Below, piece by piece: positions 1 to 8,945 of a DNA stretch of 64,000 nt. This DNA comes from Pseudomonadota bacterium (GTDB taxonomy: Bacteria > Pseudomonadota > Gammaproteobacteria > Burkholderiales > Burkholderiaceae_F): contig JAKBZN010000002.1 in assembly GCA_021842465.1 (NCBI GenBank), positions 62,001 to 126,000 on the forward strand, written 5' to 3'. The notes below the pieces were generated by a model. That model was not told the DNA's origin and did not search any database. It was given only the letters and a program-made list of their open reading frames with translations. Position numbers and translations under genes: made by a program. Position 1 is the first letter of the stretch, and each line of letters begins with the position of its first letter.

Positions 1-826
1 GGCCGTATCCGATCGATGCCACCGCCTGGCGCAGCGAAGTCGTTGGTCCGCCGCGGCGGAAGGCAGGGCTGTTCGCCAGCGTGAGCAGCATGTACGCCAG
101 CAGGGGTTCGGCCTCGAAAACCTGCTCTACCGCGCGCAGGTCGGCATCCGTTTGCACCAGTCGCACCAGTTCGAGGATTGCCCGTTGCGACGGCGAAAAC
201 CCGTGCTCCGCATCCGGCGCCTTGGAGCCCAAGGGCCATCCGATGACCGCGTGCGCGCCCCCATCCAAGGCCGCCGCGGCCTGGTCGAGCGATCCGGCAT
301 CCAGCGACAACAGCGGAACCGGCAGTGCCGCCGCGCCCGCCCGGATGTCCGCGACGTGTCCGATCACGTATTGGAAGAACTGCAGGCCTTCGCGCTCCGG
401 CAGCGCGCCGCTTGCCCGCAGGACGTGGCGCACGCCCTGCCGCCGGGTCTCGAAACGGACGCGGGTCCGCTCCTCGTCCCCCAGTTCGCTGTCGGGAACT
501 TCGATGAGGACGTTGCGCGGTGCGGTCCAGCGTGCCATCGCCGCGTCATACGGGAAACCCTGTGGAGCAAGCACGACGAGTCCATGCGGAAACACGCCGT
601 TTCCGCCGTCGGTGAATCCGCGCACCACGCCGCTCATCAGTCCGGACAGCGGTGCCGTATCGGCTGCGCCGCGTGAGCGCATCGCCAGGCGTACGCCGAC
701 CGGACGTCGGCCCTGGCCGACGAGCATCTGCCACCGCATGGCGAGCGAGTCGAGGGCGAGCGGCGCACCGGCACCCGGATCGTCGCTTGGCGACGCGTCT
801 TCCGATCTGGGAGGGAAATCAAACAA
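1..826 (-). CDS. HDOD-domain signalling protein with a degenerate EAL-like N-terminus (partial, C-terminus off the left edge)
   Basis: Reading the minus strand from 826 gives an open frame that leaves the window. The first ~190 residues resemble the fold of EAL phosphodiesterases of the YuxH/CdgJ type, but I see no E-x-L catalytic motif. From about residue 210 the protein becomes HDOD-like (ELVRLVQTDADLRAVEQ, then LLTLANSPAFR). EAL-HDOD proteins are usually non-catalytic regulators of motility or c-di-GMP signalling. I chose the TTG at 826 because GGAG lies seven bases upstream; the ATG at 739 is the alternative. The plus-strand frames over this stretch look like shadows. The HDOD call is firm; the biological role is not known. 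Confidence 0.7.
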   Translation of the reverse strand, partial: MFDFPPRSEDASPSDDPGAGAPLALDSLAMRWQMLVGQGRRPVGVRLAMRSRGAADTAPLSGLMSGVVRGFTDGGNGVFPHGLVVLAPQGFPYDAAMARWTAPRNVLIEVPDSELGDEERTRVRFETRRQGVRHVLRASGALPEREGLQFFQYVIGHVADIRAGAAALPVPLLSLDAGSLDQAAAALDGGAHAVIGWPLGSKAPDAEHGFSPSQRAILELVRLVQTDADLRAVEQVFEAEPLLAYMLLTLANSPAFRRGGPTTSLRQAVASIGYG

Positions 827-967
827 GGCGCTACTCCGTATACTTTTCCAGCGGGATGCCCACTCTATCGGCGCGCCGCGGGGAAAAGTTGAAAGAGAAA
901 ACGGATTAGTCCCTACCAGTTAATGCGATACTTCGGCGCGATTCTTAAGAAGCCGGGTTCCCGAGCC

Positions 968-1549
968 ATGCCCAAGTCCACCGCCAAGTCCATTGAGAAA
1001 GCCGTTTCCAGCGGCCGCAAGTCCTCTGCGAAAAAGACTGCCGCCCCGGCGCGCAAGTCCACCCGGACCGCGGCGGTCCCCGCGTCCGCCGCCCGCAAAG
1101 CCAAGATCGTGGTTCGCGATTCCGGCATTCATGGCCGGGGGGTTTACGCCGCCCGCGAGATCCGTGCCGGCGAACGCATCATCGAATACCGCGGGGAGGT
1201 CATTTCCTGGAAGGAAGCGGACCGCCGCCCGCCTTCGGATCCTGACGATCCCAGCCATACGTTCTTTTTTTCGCTGTCGGACGGCAAGCGGGTGATCGAT
1301 GGCTCGATCGGAGGGAATTCCTCGCGCTGGATCAATCACTCCTGCGCTCCGAACTGCGAAACGACGGAAACCGAATCGGGTCGCGTCTACGTCGAGGCGC
1401 TGCGTGACATCCACGCCGGCGAGGAACTCGTTTACGACTATTGCTTGATCATCGACGAGAAGATCACGAAGAAGTTGAAGAAGCAGTATCGGTGCCTGTG
1501 CGGTGCGGTCGATTGCCGCGGGACGATGCTGGCGAAGAAAAAAAAGTAA
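968..1549 (+). CDS. SET-domain protein (putative protein lysine methyltransferase)
   Basis: About 193 residues. A lysine/alanine/serine-rich N-terminal tail (residues 1-45) precedes a full SET domain: GIHGRGVYA for S-adenosylmethionine binding, RWINHSCAPNCE (the NHSC pseudoknot motif) and ELVYDY with the catalytic tyrosine. The end carries a post-SET cysteine cluster (CLCGAVDCRG), which in eukaryotic SET enzymes binds zinc with the NHSC cysteine. Bacterial SET proteins of this type are sporadic and their substrates mostly unknown; the tail resembles a histone H1-like tail and could itself be modified. An in-frame ATG at 923 would add 15 residues; neither start has a clear ribosome-binding site. 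It stands alone between an HDOD gene and a small minus-strand ORF. Confidence 0.85.
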   Translation: MPKSTAKSIEKAVSSGRKSSAKKTAAPARKSTRTAAVPASAARKAKIVVRDSGIHGRGVYAAREIRAGERIIEYRGEVISWKEADRRPPSDPDDPSHTFFFSLSDGKRVIDGSIGGNSSRWINHSCAPNCETTETESGRVYVEALRDIHAGEELVYDYCLIIDEKITKKLKKQYRCLCGAVDCRGTMLAKKKK

Positions 1550-1578
1550 TTCGCCGCTGCCGCCCGACTCGCTCGGCC

Positions 1579-1803
1579 TCAGCGCTGCGGGGTGTTCTGC
1601 CGGCTTCCAAATGGCCGGTCGTCCAGGGTCATTACCGCCCGGAACAACGCGTGGGCAGTTTCCGCGACCACCAGCGCGAGCATGGTCGCGCATGCCGTTC
1701 GGATCGCCGCGCTGCCGAGCGCCATCATCGAATGCACCTCCGGCCCGGCAATCCATTCATAGGCGATTGCCGCGGCCAGCGAGAGCAGAATCCGAAAGCC
1801 CAT
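1579..1803 (-). CDS. Small hypothetical membrane protein
   Basis: 74 residues. Residues 3-20 (RILLSLAAAIAYEWIA) and about 33-52 are hydrophobic, so one or two membrane segments are possible. I recognise no family. It fills the gap between the SET gene and the dsbD-like gene. Support is only a plausible composition and start; the ribosome-binding site is weak (AGGCG upstream of the ATG). It could be a chance ORF. Confidence 0.35.
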   Translation of the reverse strand: MGFRILLSLAAAIAYEWIAGPEVHSMMALGSAAIRTACATMLALVVAETAHALFRAVMTLDDRPFGSRQNTPQR

Positions 1804-1891
1804 GGTAGGCGCCTGTCATGCAAAACATAGGGGACGTCCCCTTTACCAATCGGCATTGGCGCTGTCGACTTGAGGGCTTCGGCTCGAGTGC

Positions 1892-4111
1892 CTACTGCAG
1901 GCGGTTCAGCGCATCCAGCACTACGGTTGTGGACAGGATCTCGGGCAGCAGGTGCGGGTCGCCGGAGCGGTTATAGACCACGTACATCGGTACGCCGCTG
2001 CGGGAAAATCGTGCCAGTTCCCGTGAGATCGCCTCGTTGCGTCGCGTCCAGTCCGCGCGCAGCAGCGCGACGTGATGTGCTCGCAGCGCCTGTTCGACCT
2101 GCGCGTCCCGCAGCACCAGGTGCTCATTGGCCTTGCAACTGATGCACCACGCGGCGGTGAAGTCGACGAACACTGGCCGCCCCTGCCCCAATGCCTGCTG
2201 CTGCGCTTGCGGAGACCAGTTGGCCCACCCGTCGGTACCGGTCGCGGCGCTGGCCGTCAGGGCGGACGCGGGTTGCGGCGGCATGGCGGCAAAGGACACC
2301 GGCACCGCCAGCGCCGCGACGGCCGCGACGGCCGCGAGCCACCGGAATTGCCGACCGCCTCGCTGTACCCGGCCCAAGGCCCAGCCGAACAGGCCGAATC
2401 CCGCCAGGGCCGCCGCCATCGCGATGAGTCCTTTGCCGTCGACCTGTTGCGCAAGCACCCATAGCAGCCAGACGCAAGTCAGGAACATCGGGATCGCCAT
2501 GAGGTGCTTGAAACGCGCCATCCACGCGCCGGGTCGCGGCAGCAGGCGCAGCAGGGGGGGGAAAAACGTCACGATCAGGTAGGGCGTCGCCATGCCGGCG
2601 CCGAGAACGGCAAACACCATCAATGCGGTCGCCGCAGGCTGGGTGGCGGCGAAGCCCACGGCGGCACCCATGAACGGTCCGGTGCAGGGCGATGCCACGA
2701 GCACGGCCAGCGCCCCCGTCGCAAAGCTGGCACGCGGGCCGTCTCCGTCCAGCGCGCGGGCCAGGCGACCATTCGCGAGCCGCGTGCCGAACGAAAATTC
2801 GAACAGGCCGAGGAGGTTCAGCCCGATCAGGAAAAACAGTCCGACCAGCGTAGCGATCACGCCCGGCGACTGCAACTGGAAGCCCCAGCCGATTTGTGCC
2901 CCGGCTGCTCGCAGGCCCAGCAGCGCACCCGCCAGCCCGACGAACGTCAGCACGGCGCCGCCGGCATACGCCAAGCCGTGGGCGCGCAGCCGGGAGGGCG
3001 ATTCGGCGCGATGTCGGACCAGGCCGATCAGCTTGAGTGAAAGCACGGGAAAGACGCAGGGCATCAGATTCAGGATCATGCCGCCCAGGAACGCGCCGGC
3101 CAGTGCCACCAGCAGCGCCCGGTTCGCCGGCGACGCCGTTGGCGGAGCGGGCGGAACCTCTCCAGGACCCGTGACCGGCGTGAGGTCTGCCGATTGCGCG
3201 GCCTCGGCCGCATCCGCGCCGTAGGCGCTCGCCGCGGTCGTCTTTGCCACCGCCCTGGGGGCCGGCGCTCCCGCGATCGCGACCGCGATTTCAGTCGCCG
3301 TGGTGCCGGACTCCAGGATGCCGCGCAGGGTATGGAATGCGGGGTCGATCGGAGTCGCCGCGGCCAGATCGAGATGCAGGTCGCCGTCGGCGAACGCCGG
3401 CCGCTGTCCCGCGGCCGCCTGGATCCGTCCGGGTTCGAGGGGGAAGAACCGAAGGTTGTCCGGGACCGGGCCTGCGCCGGCGTAGCGCATGCGGATGCGC
3501 GTCCCGTCCCATGTCGCCCGCAAGCCAGGGATCGCCCGTACTACCGGGATGTGGGCCCGTGTCGCCGCGAACTCCGTCGCATCGGGCGTGGGTAGCAGCG
3601 AGCCCGCCGTTCGCACCGGCAGCGACAGCGTGAGATCCGCTCCGCCTGGGATGCAAATGTCGCTGCAGACCAGCCAATCGGCGCGTACCGCGAAACGCGT
3701 GGTGGTGCCGGGCACGGCCGAGGCGGGTACCTGTACCGACACCGGCAGCAGCACTTCACCTTCATATCCGTAGTTCGCGAGGTCTCCGACCCGCAGCAGG
3801 GTCGGAGCCGGCCACTGGATCGGCCCCGCGGTGTAGCCTGCGGGCAGCTGCCAGCGCAGGCGGGTGGGCAGGCCGGCATCGCCGGCCACCTTCCAGTACG
3901 TGTGCCAGTGCGCTGCATGTTGCAGCCGCACGCCCAGAGAGGCCGTCTGCCCGGGTGCGACGCCGTTGAATTCCGACACCAGTTCCGCCCGTACGTATCC
4001 GGCGTTCGGATCGAATTGGTCGCCCGGAATCGCGGCCCGTGTGGCGGGAACCGCCGCGAGCCCGGCCAAGACTAATATTGCATTAAGGAAGGTTCGTACC
4101 ATACACAGCAT
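1892..4111 (-). CDS. dsbD: DsbD/ScsB-type protein-disulfide reductase
   Basis: 739 residues. The protein moves electrons from cytoplasmic thioredoxin across the inner membrane to periplasmic thiol partners. A signal peptide (residues ~5-27) leads to a periplasmic immunoglobulin-like domain with WLVCSDICIPGG carrying its redox cysteines. An eight-helix membrane domain follows (~330-580) with cysteines in LMPCVFP and SPCTGP, and then a C-terminal thioredoxin domain with the active site WCISC. The long N-terminal domain resembles ScsB more than classical DsbD. It is transcribed away from the response regulator at 4220, leaving about 110 bp for divergent promoters. Confidence 0.9.
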   Translation of the reverse strand: MLCMVRTFLNAILVLAGLAAVPATRAAIPGDQFDPNAGYVRAELVSEFNGVAPGQTASLGVRLQHAAHWHTYWKVAGDAGLPTRLRWQLPAGYTAGPIQWPAPTLLRVGDLANYGYEGEVLLPVSVQVPASAVPGTTTRFAVRADWLVCSDICIPGGADLTLSLPVRTAGSLLPTPDATEFAATRAHIPVVRAIPGLRATWDGTRIRMRYAGAGPVPDNLRFFPLEPGRIQAAAGQRPAFADGDLHLDLAAATPIDPAFHTLRGILESGTTATEIAVAIAGAPAPRAVAKTTAASAYGADAAEAAQSADLTPVTGPGEVPPAPPTASPANRALLVALAGAFLGGMILNLMPCVFPVLSLKLIGLVRHRAESPSRLRAHGLAYAGGAVLTFVGLAGALLGLRAAGAQIGWGFQLQSPGVIATLVGLFFLIGLNLLGLFEFSFGTRLANGRLARALDGDGPRASFATGALAVLVASPCTGPFMGAAVGFAATQPAATALMVFAVLGAGMATPYLIVTFFPPLLRLLPRPGAWMARFKHLMAIPMFLTCVWLLWVLAQQVDGKGLIAMAAALAGFGLFGWALGRVQRGGRQFRWLAAVAAVAALAVPVSFAAMPPQPASALTASAATGTDGWANWSPQAQQQALGQGRPVFVDFTAAWCISCKANEHLVLRDAQVEQALRAHHVALLRADWTRRNEAISRELARFSRSGVPMYVVYNRSGDPHLLPEILSTTVVLDALNRLQ

Positions 4112-4219
4112 CCGCTCTCCGGGATTGCAGCCCGACGCCTCTTCGAACGCGCAGTTTCGAGCGAAGTTCCCCGGAGCGCCTCACGTCGCATGGATAACAA
4201 CCTAACAGGAACTCCAATC

Positions 4220-4885
4220 GTGCGCACCCTCATTGTCGAAGACGACCCCACGCTCGGTGCCTCTACCGCGCATGGCCTGGAACTCGAAGGATTTGCCGTA
4301 GATTGGCGTACCGACGGCGCCAGCGCGGACGCCGCCCTGATCGCGCAGAAATACGACACCATCGTGCTGGACCTGGGTCTGCCCGGGATTCCCGGAGAGA
4401 GCCTCCTGCGCAGCTGGCGCGAGCGATCCGACTATACGCCGGTCCTCGTGCTGACCGCGCGCGGCTTCGTCCTCGACCGGGTGCGCTTGCTGAATCTGGG
4501 CGCGGACGACTATCTGGTCAAGCCGTTCGATCTCCTCGAACTGGGGGCACGGTTGCGCGCGCTGGCGCGGCGCCACGGCGGCAAGACGGAGGCCATGCTC
4601 GAGTACGGGTCGCTGTTGCTTTCCCGCAGCGATCACGTTGCCATGTGGAAGGGTGGTCGCGTGGAGTTGACCAAGCGCGAGTACCGGATTCTCGACACGT
4701 TGCTGCGCAATCGTGGGCGAGTGCTTACTCGCAAACAGCTCGAGGAAGCCCTGTATGGCTGGGGCGAGGAGATCGAGAGCAATGCCATCGAGGTGCATGT
4801 CCACAACCTGCGTCGCAAACTCGCCCGTGACCTGATCGAGACCGTTCGGGGAACCGGCTATCGCCTCAGCCCGCATGCCCAGTAG
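4220..4885 (+). CDS. OmpR/PhoB-family response regulator
   Basis: 221 residues from GTG 4220, preceded by ACAGGA nine bases upstream; an ATG at 4190 is in frame but the protein then would not begin at the usual RTLIVEDD. The receiver has the acidic pair EDD, phospho-acceptor aspartate in VLDLGLPG and switch lysine in YLVKPF. The C-terminal winged helix ends with the usual recognition region (EVHVHNLRRKL, VRGTGYRL). It resembles the QseB/PmrA/TctD group. The stop overlaps the start of the kinase gene by 11 bases, so the pair is co-translated. The signal and target genes cannot be told from sequence. Confidence 0.93.
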   Translation: MRTLIVEDDPTLGASTAHGLELEGFAVDWRTDGASADAALIAQKYDTIVLDLGLPGIPGESLLRSWRERSDYTPVLVLTARGFVLDRVRLLNLGADDYLVKPFDLLELGARLRALARRHGGKTEAMLEYGSLLLSRSDHVAMWKGGRVELTKREYRILDTLLRNRGRVLTRKQLEEALYGWGEEIESNAIEVHVHNLRRKLARDLIETVRGTGYRLSPHAQ

Positions 4886-6317
4886 CGGCGAGGCGTCCCC
4901 GCCGGCAGTGCTCGGTTGGTCGCTGCGTCGTCGGTTGCTGCTGCTGACGGTAAGCGTCACCGCCATCGCCTGGCTGGTCGGCGGGACGGCGACGTTCTTC
5001 GTCTCGCGCCACATCAGCAATGCGTTGTTCGACCACCGGCTGCGCGACATCGCGGAAGAACTGCTGACCTTCGCCGACCACGAAATCACGGAACTGGAGG
5101 CGGCCGGGGCCGGCATCGTCCACGTCGAGGGCGCGCAGACGGTCGGGGCCCATTACCATTACCAGATCTGGACGCCCGAGGGCCAACTGCTGCTTGTGAG
5201 CGTTCACACCGGCCGCGCACCCTTTGCTCCGCTGTATCGGCGAGGATTTTCCACCGATCTGGTACGGGGCGTGCGCAGCCGGATCATCGTGATTGCGTCC
5301 GACGACGGCAGCAAGATCCTTGAAATGGCCGAACCCCTTTCGGCGCGCTCGGTCTACCTCGTCCCCGATCTGCCGCTGCTGCTGATTCCGTTGCTGTTTT
5401 CGCTGGCCGTGCCGCTCGGGTTCGGCGCCTGGATGGTCCGCGCCGCCACCCGCAGCCTGGACGAGTCGGCGCTGCAGTTGCGCCAGCGCTCTCCCGACGA
5501 CCTGCGTCCGCTCCCGCTCGCCGGCCTGCCGCTCGAACTGACCCCGATCGTCGCGGCGATCAATTCGCTGTTTTCCCGGATCGAAAACGCGTTGGCGGTC
5601 GAACGCAGTTTCACCGCCGCCGCCGCGCACGAACTCCGCACCCCGCTGGCCAACATCAAGATCCAGGCGCAGGTGGCTTCGCTGACGCGCGACGACACGA
5701 GCCGGCAGCGCATGCTTGCCCGATTGGCGTCGTCGATCGACCATACGTCCCATATGGTCGACCAGCTGCTGACGATGTCCCGAATCGACGGGCTGATCGC
5801 ATTGCGCGCCCAGGCGGTGCGGCTGCAACTCGATTCGGTCGCGGCGCACGTCATCGACGAACTGCGTTGCTCGGCCGACCGGCGGTCGCAGAGGATCATC
5901 GAGGAGTTCGACGCCGCAGACGTCGACGCGACGGAATTCGGGGTCGCGGTGCTGGTACGCAACCTGCTCGACAACGCCATCCGCTATACACCGGTCTCGG
6001 GGACCATCCGCGTCTGCACCGGCACGCGCGATGGACGCGGATTCCTGACCGTCGAAGACAGCGGTCCGGGCATTCCGGAGGCGCAGCGGCAACAGGTGTT
6101 TGAGCGGTTTTTCCGTTTGCCCAATTCCGGCGCCGAAGGGTGCGGGATCGGCCTGTCCATCGTGCGCGCCGTGGCGGAAATGCACGGCGCCGAACTGGCA
6201 CTTGGGCAGTCCGTCCTGGGCGGGTTGAAGGTTACCGTCGAATTTCCGCCCGTCGCCGCTGAGGCGCCCGAGGTCCCGGTCGCGGTGGCAGACTCCGGCG
6301 ATCCGTCGCATTCCTGA
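4875..6317 (+). CDS. Membrane sensor histidine kinase (QseC/TctE-like)
   Basis: 480 residues. Two membrane segments (about 18-42 and 160-188) flank a periplasmic sensor region of roughly 115 residues. The transmitter is complete: AAAHELRTPLA with phospho-acceptor His252, N box NLLDNAIRYTP, G1 DSGPGIP and G2 GCGIGLSIV. It should phosphorylate the regulator encoded just upstream, with which it overlaps by 11 bases. The sensor domain has the size of the 2CSK-N type found in QseC and TctE. Ligand unknown. Confidence 0.93.
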   Translation: MPSSGEASPPAVLGWSLRRRLLLLTVSVTAIAWLVGGTATFFVSRHISNALFDHRLRDIAEELLTFADHEITELEAAGAGIVHVEGAQTVGAHYHYQIWTPEGQLLLVSVHTGRAPFAPLYRRGFSTDLVRGVRSRIIVIASDDGSKILEMAEPLSARSVYLVPDLPLLLIPLLFSLAVPLGFGAWMVRAATRSLDESALQLRQRSPDDLRPLPLAGLPLELTPIVAAINSLFSRIENALAVERSFTAAAAHELRTPLANIKIQAQVASLTRDDTSRQRMLARLASSIDHTSHMVDQLLTMSRIDGLIALRAQAVRLQLDSVAAHVIDELRCSADRRSQRIIEEFDAADVDATEFGVAVLVRNLLDNAIRYTPVSGTIRVCTGTRDGRGFLTVEDSGPGIPEAQRQQVFERFFRLPNSGAEGCGIGLSIVRAVAEMHGAELALGQSVLGGLKVTVEFPPVAAEAPEVPVAVADSGDPSHS

Positions 6318-6334
6318 GTTGCAAGGAGAACCCT

Positions 6335-7006
6335 ATGCGTTCGTTGCGCCGTCGTGTCCTGATCTGCTCCGACAACGAGCCGTTGCGCGCCAGTCTGTCC
6401 ACGTGCCTTGCTTTCCACCCCGACCTCGAGGTGATCGGTTCCTGCGCCGGCACCGACGAAGTCTTGCGGCAGGTGGATGAGCAGGCGCCGGATGTGATCC
6501 TGGTCGATCTATCTCCTCCCGGACAATGGCAGGCCGCAACCCTGCATCGCATCCGCAACGGCCTGCCCGAGGGGCGGATCCTGGCGACCACGAACTGCAC
6601 GGCCGACGAGATGGTCCGCGCGGTCCTGCGCGCCGACTGGGACGGCTTCATCGCCGCACAGGACCCGCTCGACGACCTGGTGAGAGCCGTGCGGGAGACG
6701 CCTCGTGGCCGGAAATTCGTTTCCTCGTCGCTGTCGGTCGCGTTGCCGGCCGATGTGCCGGCCGGGGGCGCCGATCGGCAGACCGGCGACGCCAGCCCAT
6801 GGGATCGGCTGACGCTCCAGGAGCGCAACATCCTGCGCCTCATCGCGCAGGGCCACACCAACCGCACGGCCGCGGCGCATCTGCAGGTCAGCGCCAAGAC
6901 GGTGGAGAAGCATCGCGCCAACTTGATGCGCAAGCTTGGCTTGCGCGACGCGACGGCGCTCGTGGAGTTCCTTCGCGAACGGGGTCTGCTCGACCCGCTT
7001 CACTGA
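6335..7006 (+). CDS. NarL/LuxR-family response regulator with an incomplete receiver
   Basis: 223 residues. The C-terminal LuxR helix-turn-helix is well conserved (LTLQERNILRLIAQG, then VSAKTVEKHRANLM). The receiver is unusual. It keeps an aspartate in ILVDLSPPG, but the N-terminal acidic pocket is weak (CSDNEP), and the switch lysine of the usual LLKD motif reads FIAAQD, so no lysine is present. It may work without classical phosphorylation. It starts 18 bases after the kinase gene, with AAGGAG upstream, and faces the NarX-like kinase at 7018-8094, a likely partner. Confidence 0.88.
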   Translation: MRSLRRRVLICSDNEPLRASLSTCLAFHPDLEVIGSCAGTDEVLRQVDEQAPDVILVDLSPPGQWQAATLHRIRNGLPEGRILATTNCTADEMVRAVLRADWDGFIAAQDPLDDLVRAVRETPRGRKFVSSSLSVALPADVPAGGADRQTGDASPWDRLTLQERNILRLIAQGHTNRTAAAHLQVSAKTVEKHRANLMRKLGLRDATALVEFLRERGLLDPLH

Positions 7007-7017
7007 GGCGTTTCCGG

Positions 7018-8094
7018 TCAGCCGGTCCGCTCCCCGGGCAGGGGCCAGACGATGCGGATGGTGGTGCCGCCGTTGCGCTGCGACCGCACCATGGTTCGTC
7101 CGCCGGTCGCCTCGGCCCGTGCGCGGACCAGGCCCAACCCGATCCCCCCGGCCACCGATGCGCCGAACTCCGCTTCTGCCGCCCGCGCATCGAAGCCGAT
7201 GCCGTCGTCTTCGAGGGTCAGACTGACCCCGTCCGGATCCGCCTGCAGGCGCAGATTGGCGCGGCGGGCATGAGCATGGCGCACGACGTTATCCAGCAAT
7301 TCCTCCACGATCCGGATCAGATCCGTATTGCGCAGGGCGGGGATTCGACCGTCCGGGATCGCCACTTGGCAAGACAGCTGGAGTCCTGGTGCGGATGCTT
7401 CCGCGGCGCGGCACCCGGCCGACACGGCGTCGGCGAGTCCGAGATCCTCGAGTTGACGGGAATGCAGGCGATCCGAAAGCTGACGCAGTCCGATCAGCAC
7501 GTCGCGCAGCCGTCCCACGGCTTCCCCCAATGCCACCGCGCCGCCCGAGCCGGCGTCCTGTACCTGCCGCAATCCCGCCTCCACCGCGTATTTGGCGGCC
7601 GCGACCACGGGGGCGATTTCGCCGTCGAGCGCGGCCGCCGTACGCCGGCGCTGCGCATCCCAACGCGCGAGCACCGCATAGGTGGCCCGCTGCGCCCGCC
7701 GCACTTCTTCGGCGTTCGCCACGAGGCGGAAGCGCCGCTCGACCCAGAAAACGACGATTCCGCCGCCATCGCTGCCGGCACCCACGGTCATTTCGACCAG
7801 GGTTCGGCGCCCGCTTCGGCCCCGCAAGGCAAGCTCGAACTGGTCCACCGCGCCGAAGCGCAGGCGCGCAACCGCGACATCCGCCGCCGCACGCCATTCC
7901 TCCACTGCCAGATCCTGCAGCGACCGCCCTTGCAGTTCCTCCGGCGGGAATCCCAGCATCGCTGCCGCCATGGCCCCCGCTTCGCGGATGCGCCCGTCGG
8001 CGTCGATACGGACCGCCGTACGCGGCAGCGCACCGATGCCGTCCGGCAGCGATGCGGGCGGCCCGTCGGCGTGCCGGGTGGGGAGCGGATCCAT
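7018..8094 (-). CDS. NarX-like PAS sensor kinase lacking the phospho-acceptor histidine
   Basis: 358 residues, no membrane segment. An N-terminal PAS domain (~25-125) precedes a HisKA_3-like dimerisation region and a C-terminal HATPase domain (ELLDNVVRHA, DDGIGF, GGIGLGLVRARAEATGG). In HisKA_3 kinases the first helix carries an L-H-D-E motif; here it reads RRRTAAALDGEIAP, so aspartate stands where histidine is expected. The ATP-binding half looks intact. It may be a regulatory pseudokinase or act by another mechanism. It converges with the LuxR-type regulator at 6335-7006, only 11 bases away. Confidence 0.85.
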   Translation of the reverse strand: MDPLPTRHADGPPASLPDGIGALPRTAVRIDADGRIREAGAMAAAMLGFPPEELQGRSLQDLAVEEWRAAADVAVARLRFGAVDQFELALRGRSGRRTLVEMTVGAGSDGGGIVVFWVERRFRLVANAEEVRRAQRATYAVLARWDAQRRRTAAALDGEIAPVVAAAKYAVEAGLRQVQDAGSGGAVALGEAVGRLRDVLIGLRQLSDRLHSRQLEDLGLADAVSAGCRAAEASAPGLQLSCQVAIPDGRIPALRNTDLIRIVEELLDNVVRHAHARRANLRLQADPDGVSLTLEDDGIGFDARAAEAEFGASVAGGIGLGLVRARAEATGGRTMVRSQRNGGTTIRIVWPLPGERTG

Positions 8095-8259
8095 GCGGCC
8101 CTCCTCTTCTCAGGTTCGCTTCATTGTTCCATGGGGGACGGTTGGCGATGATGAGGCGAGGCAAGTTTTGTTCTATTTCGTATCAGAATATGGACAATCT
8201 CCACGGCCACGTCGACTTGGTCTAATGTGGGGCGTGTCGGAACCACCCGGAGACCTGCC

Positions 8260-8940
8260 ATGGAACGCTTGCCCCTCCCTTTCCTGCGCGGCGCTGCGCT
8301 CGGCGTCATGTTTGCGACTGGTCTTGCGCTGAGCACGGCCGCGGTCGCGGCCCAGCCCACCGCTGCCCCCGCTGGCCCAAGCACGATGGCGGCGGCGTTT
8401 TCCCGCCATGTGCAATGGCATCTGGACAACCTTGCCGATCGTCTCGAGATCGAGGCCTCCCAGGAGCCGGCATGGCAGAAGTTCGAGGCCGCGCTGCGCA
8501 GCGTCATGACGTTCCACTGGAAGATGATGACCTCACCGCTCCCCGGCTCGGATGCCAATGCGGCGACGATCGCGCGCCTGCGCGCCGATCGCGCCGCAGA
8601 GCAGGCCCGGAATCTGGATCGGCTGGCGAAGGCGACGGCCGCCCTGCGGCAGGTGCTGACGGCGAATCAGCGGGAAGTCCTCGACGAAGTCGCCAGCCGG
8701 TATGCCGGACACCGCTTCGGACATTGTTTCGGCCCCATGATGCGGGGGCGTGGCGGCATGGGCATGGGTCCGGGCATGGGTCCGGGCATGGGCTGGGGGC
8801 CGGGCGCGATGTCCGGCAACGGCTATGGCTGCGGCGATGGATACGGCTGTAACGGCCCGATGGGTGGCGCGATGGGTGGCGCGATGCCGGGGGGAACGTC
8901 TCCGGGGGGTGCCACCAAGGGGAACGGAGCGACTCCTTGA
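8260..8940 (+). CDS. Spy/CpxP-like periplasmic protein with a Met/Gly-rich tail
   Basis: 226 residues from ATG 8260, preceded by GGAG at seven bases. A signal peptide ends near AAVAAQ (residue ~31). Residues 40-155 form a helical LTXXQ-type domain (QEPAWQKFEAALR, VLTANQREVLDEVA) as in Spy, CpxP and metal-resistance CnrR/ZraP-like proteins, which act as periplasmic chaperones or metal sensors. The last ~70 residues are a low-complexity run of Met, Gly and Pro with a few Cys, including repeats of GMGP and MGGA. Such Met-rich tails often bind copper; that is inference. The stop overlaps a TTG of the next gene. Confidence 0.8.
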   Translation: MERLPLPFLRGAALGVMFATGLALSTAAVAAQPTAAPAGPSTMAAAFSRHVQWHLDNLADRLEIEASQEPAWQKFEAALRSVMTFHWKMMTSPLPGSDANAATIARLRADRAAEQARNLDRLAKATAALRQVLTANQREVLDEVASRYAGHRFGHCFGPMMRGRGGMGMGPGMGPGMGWGPGAMSGNGYGCGDGYGCNGPMGGAMGGAMPGGTSPGGATKGNGATP

Positions 8941-8945
8941 GCGGA

